Part shown: positions 61,411 through 64,000 of the stretch, one piece after another
Layout of the letters: the number at the start of each line of letters is the position of its first letter
Numbering within the stretch: position 1 is the first letter of the stretch
Notes under the pieces: generated by a model
Told to the model about the DNA's origin: nothing
What the model saw: only the letters and a program-made list of their open reading frames with translations
Databases searched by the model: none
NCBI RefSeq assembly: GCF_050279675.1
Contig: NZ_JBNNUK010000009.1
Span: 95,408-159,407, forward strand
DNA length: 64,000 nucleotides
Source of the DNA: Viridibacillus sp050279675
Lineage (GTDB): Bacteria; Bacillota; Bacilli; Bacillales_A; Planococcaceae
Reading direction: 5' to 3'
Position numbers and translations under genes: made by a program

Positions 61411-62514
61411 ATGCTTCAATCGATTTTATCGAATCTATCGATTATTTTATTAACGCATTTAATCATCCAATCACTAAAAAATTACAAAAAACGCTTACCA
61501 AATAAGCTATATATTTTATTACTCGTGATAACATTTTCAACGTCAGTTATCTCAATGTTTTATTTACCAATCGAATTTGAAGGATATCGAGTAGATTTAA
61601 GAATGATTCCGTTAATTTTTTTAGCTTATTTTGGTAATTGGAGATTGACACTTCCCGTCTTATTGATTGTATCCGTTTGGCGTGGTTTGTTAGGGGGAGT
61701 GGGAACTACACCTGGTATCTTATTTGGTATGATTTGTCCTACCTTATTAACATTAGCTGTCTATAAAAACAACAAATTTTCTAATAGTTATTTAGATAAA
61801 ATTGTCCTTCTTACGGCATGTTGGTTCATCTCAGATATTCCTATTGTTTTTATTGTCCCAAACGGCCTAACGATATTTAAAAGTATATTTATTTTACGAT
61901 ATACCTCATTAATAGGAGCAGCATCTGTTTTGTATTATTTTGTTTTGATGGAACGAAAACAATGTAATTTGAATAATCAACTAGAATTTATAGCTTGGCA
62001 TGACTCATTAACGAAGTTGTTGAATCGAAATAAGTTCTTTGAAATAGTAGAGGAAAATAGAAAAGCAACAAATGAAAATCACTATTTAGCGATGGTTGAT
62101 CTTGATTATTTTAAGAATTTAAATGATACATATGGCCATGTAGCAGGTGATCAAATTTTAAGTGAAATTGGAAGCATATTTAAAAATTATGAAAATGATT
62201 ATGTAAAGGTTGGGAGATATGGTGGCGAGGAATTTATCATATACCAAGGACATACTAATTTTGAGCAAGCTGTTCGGTACATTGATGCAATTCAACAAGA
62301 AATACGAACTACCCCATTTTATATTGATGAGAATTTAACAACTTATGTAACAGTCTCCATTGGTATTGCCGAATTGAAGAAAGATATAACTTTACAAGAA
62401 GCGGTGAAACGAGCAGATCAAAACTTGTATATCGCAAAGCAAAAAGGGAGAGATCAAATCGAAGCATCAGAAGTTCATACTAAGCGAATTTCGACGACTG
62501 TAGGTGCGGAATAG
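61411..62514 (+). CDS. Membrane-bound diguanylate cyclase (5TM + GGDEF)
   Basis: 367 residues. The first 185 residues contain five to six transmembrane segments of the 5TMR-LYT type (ILLLVITFSTSVISMFYL, LRMIPLIFLAYFGNWRLTLP, GVGTTPGILFGMICPTLLTL). A GGDEF domain follows from WHDSLTKLLNRNKFFEIVEE, with the active site in KVGRYGGEEFIIYQG (GGEEF variant, catalytically competent in known enzymes) and ADQNLYIAKQKGRDQIE. RxxD inhibitory site not evident. AAAGGGG before the ATG. Likely couples an extracellular or membrane signal to c-di-GMP synthesis. Confidence 0.9.
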   Translation: MLQSILSNLSIILLTHLIIQSLKNYKKRLPNKLYILLLVITFSTSVISMFYLPIEFEGYRVDLRMIPLIFLAYFGNWRLTLPVLLIVSVWRGLLGGVGTTPGILFGMICPTLLTLAVYKNNKFSNSYLDKIVLLTACWFISDIPIVFIVPNGLTIFKSIFILRYTSLIGAASVLYYFVLMERKQCNLNNQLEFIAWHDSLTKLLNRNKFFEIVEENRKATNENHYLAMVDLDYFKNLNDTYGHVAGDQILSEIGSIFKNYENDYVKVGRYGGEEFIIYQGHTNFEQAVRYIDAIQQEIRTTPFYIDENLTTYVTVSIGIAELKKDITLQEAVKRADQNLYIAKQKGRDQIEASEVHTKRISTTVGAE

Positions 62515-62539
62515 ATATTTATTGAGAGGGGAAACTAAA

Positions 62540-63094
62540 ATGATGGTCAATTTAAGAACATCACATATTCAACATGGGGATAAAATAATAGAAAGAAAAA
62601 TACGGTATGACTCCACAGTTATAGAATATAGTTGTATCGTGTTAAAAGCACAAAACCAAAAAGTCGTACTTTTTCATGAAATAATGGATTCCTTTACGAT
62701 GGTAGCAAGTCAAACAAAGTAAACCATTTCTAAAGGTAGTTATACAATTGCGTATTACTGGAAAGATCGTCCATATAATTTATATCTCTGGAGAGATAAT
62801 AAAGGGAATTATATAGGTTCCTATTTTAATATCGTAAAAAATACATATATGATTGATAATTTGGTATCGTTTGAGGACTTGATTATTGATATTTTGGTAC
62901 TTCCGAATGGAGACTACTTTATTTTAGATGAAGATGAGTTACCTGAGCCGCTAGATCAATTTGAGGATGGATCTGTTCAACAAACTCTAAACTCATTAAC
63001 GGAGTCCCTTGATATTCTCCTTTCTCAAATTATTTCAGAAACTGAGAATCACTATAAACATGAAGAACTCCTTCCTTGGTTGAACAACATATGA
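62540..63094 (+). pseudogene. DUF402 family protein with in-frame TAA
   Basis: A ribosome site (GAGAGGGG) precedes ATG 62540. The frame runs MMVNLRTSHIQHGDKIIERK to SFTMVASQTK, meets TAA at 62720-62722, then continues in phase TISKGSYTIAYYWKDRPYNL, YLWRDNKGNYIGSYFNIV, DYFILDEDELPEPLDQFE and ends at 63094. Both sides are clearly one DUF402 protein (YgaC-like; related domains are nucleoside di-/triphosphate phosphatases). A single substitution would restore a protein of about 184 residues. A restart at ATG 62849 would make only the last 81 residues. Confidence 0.8.
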
Positions 63095-63514
63095 TATTTA
63101 TAGCTGATTATTTTTAAGATTTGAGCTCCACAAATGGTGCTTTATTTGATTAGGAAACGCAAAAATGGTCAAGGTGTAATAATCTAATTTAAATAATAAG
63201 GAGTTCTTGTATTAATTTGATTAAATTTTGTTTCAAAGCTACTATTGCTTAGGGGATATGATGGTATATTTACGTCTTTTTCATCATAAATATAAATTAA
63301 TTATATTTGCCTACAATTGATTTACTATTCAGAAAATAAGTGATAAAATATAGTAACATTAAAAACTAAAATTATCCGCTAGCCTTATTGAAATCATTTT
63401 AGAAGGTAAAAATTCTGAATATGAAGTCATGTACAAGCAAGCGGAATTTTTTTATTTTCTTGAAGCCAGCGAATGAATCTATACAAATTCGAGCTAGTGA
63501 AAGGAATGATCCAG
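63095..63514. other. Intergenic region, mostly featureless
   Basis: AT-rich. One short frame before 63475 (IEIILEGKNSEYEVMYKQAE then FFYFLEASE and TGA) has protein-like composition and may be the tail of a lost gene; no start or ribosome site was found. No other element was recognised. Confidence 0.3.
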
Positions 63515-63799
63515 ATGGAATTAATGAAAAAGGATATTGGTAAATGGGTGATTTCTCAAAATCTTGATGGTTATATTTTATCTATTGATGTAGAGGGAAA
63601 AGCAGCAGTTGTTAAATTTTTTGATGGTGTTCAGCAAAAAGATCGCATTGTTCAATTCGAAAATTTAATACTAAATGACGAAGACAAATTGCAACTTCAT
63701 GATTTACTAGCGCTTCAAGAATTAGCGTTAGATACTAATGACAAAAAGTGGTTCGATGAATTAAGTAGCCAAATAGCGAAATATAAAGTAGAGTTTTAG
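63515..63799 (+). CDS. Small IDEAL-domain protein
   Basis: 94 residues from ATG 63515, chosen because GAAAGGAATG lies upstream; a longer frame from 63473 has no site. The first 55 residues resemble a small beta domain (GKWVISQNLDGYILSIDVEG, AAVVKFFDGVQ). The C-terminal 35 residues match the IDEAL motif pattern: LLALQELALDTNDKKWFDEL. IDEAL motifs mediate protein-protein contact in Bacillus regulators such as ComK/ComS-related and phage proteins. Function unknown. Confidence 0.6.
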   Translation: MELMKKDIGKWVISQNLDGYILSIDVEGKAAVVKFFDGVQQKDRIVQFENLILNDEDKLQLHDLLALQELALDTNDKKWFDELSSQIAKYKVEF

Positions 63800-63908
63800 A
63801 TGAATTGCTTAAGCGAAAGATATTTAATAATGAAGATTAGTATACTAGAAAACATCTGCCTAAAAGTAAACAAATATTATCTAATAAAGAAGCAGGGCTG
63901 CAATCTAT

Positions 63909-64000
63909 TGAACTGACCCAAGAAAGTTAGACATATTTATTTAAGCAGCTTCTAAGACCTGAGTTCGGTATTCCACCGGGCTTAGGTCTTTTAATTTTTC
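63909..64000 (-). mobile_element. End of an IS3-family (IS150-like) insertion sequence, partial
   Basis: Terminal sequence TGAACTGACCCAAGAAAG at 63909 matches the usual IS3/IS150-type end. On the minus strand the adjacent frame (63941-64000) reads KLKDLSPVEYRTQVLEAA and stops, the characteristic C-terminus of the IS150-type OrfB transposase (integrase core). The remainder lies beyond the right edge, so intactness cannot be judged. Confidence 0.8.

Overview
The window looks like a chromosomal segment of a low-GC Gram-positive bacterium of the order Bacillales, most likely the Planococcaceae side (Lysinibacillus/Solibacillus-like). This rests on AT-rich DNA, AGGAGG-type ribosome sites with many GTG/TTG starts, S-box and B12 leaders, bacilliredoxin, YpjP/YpmR/YpmS/YozE/IDEAL-type small proteins, and an ArlRS-OdhAB gene order shared with other Bacillales. 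The genus is inference. No rRNA, confirmed tRNA, CRISPR array or prophage was seen.

Layout. 1-1.7 kb: a decayed GlsB-like gene, then brxA and a YpiP-type methyltransferase. 1.87-4.4 kb: the most novel-looking block, an RRNPP-type peptide-sensing regulator, a directly coupled 44-residue secreted propeptide gene, a PhzF-like protein without its usual catalytic Glu, and a 24-residue membrane peptide gene on the other strand. 4.8-11.4 kb: housekeeping run ypjP, thyA-dfrA, hemolysin III, DegV, ypmR-ypmS-msrA-msrB. 12.1-14.6 kb: metI-metC under a SAM-I riboswitch. 14.8-27.9 kb: TPR protein, chemoreceptor, YozE, deoD, AraC regulator with an EamA exporter, CtpB-like protease, CobW GTPase, CAP-domain secreted protein, MATE exporter, stand-alone murG. 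28.0-29.3 kb: three 128-bp repeats, an acetyltransferase and a tRNA-like element. 29.4-38.8 kb: dapF, a PAS-GGDEF protein, an ArlRS-like two-component pair and odhA-odhB. 39-43 kb: soluble chemoreceptor, an ion channel with an altered selectivity filter, second CAP protein, and an ABC-ATPase pseudogene with an internal deletion. 42.9-45.1 kb: a cobalamin riboswitch in front of a secreted alpha-toroid/Ig-repeat protein, a plausible surface B12-binding protein. 45.2-51.7 kb: patatin-like lipase, AlkC-like DNA glycosylase, TPR-GGDEF protein, orphan type III DNA methyltransferase and small membrane proteins. 52-64 kb: broken GNAT, amino-acid ABC importer, SH3 protein, adenine deaminase, repeat and transposase debris, GNAT, exonuclease-BRCT protein, low-molecular-weight phosphatase, membrane GGDEF protein, a DUF402 gene broken by a stop, an IDEAL protein, and the end of an IS3-family element running off the right edge.

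How genes work together: thyA-dfrA form the dTMP/folate cycle; metI-metC make homocysteine from an activated homoserine; msrA-msrB repair both methionine sulfoxide epimers; arlRS-odhAB is a conserved regulatory/TCA neighbourhood; three GGDEF proteins could feed c-di-GMP signalling, although no EAL or HD-GYP protein is present here. At least seven genes are decayed, three of them by a single in-frame TAA, so the accessory parts of this stretch are eroding.
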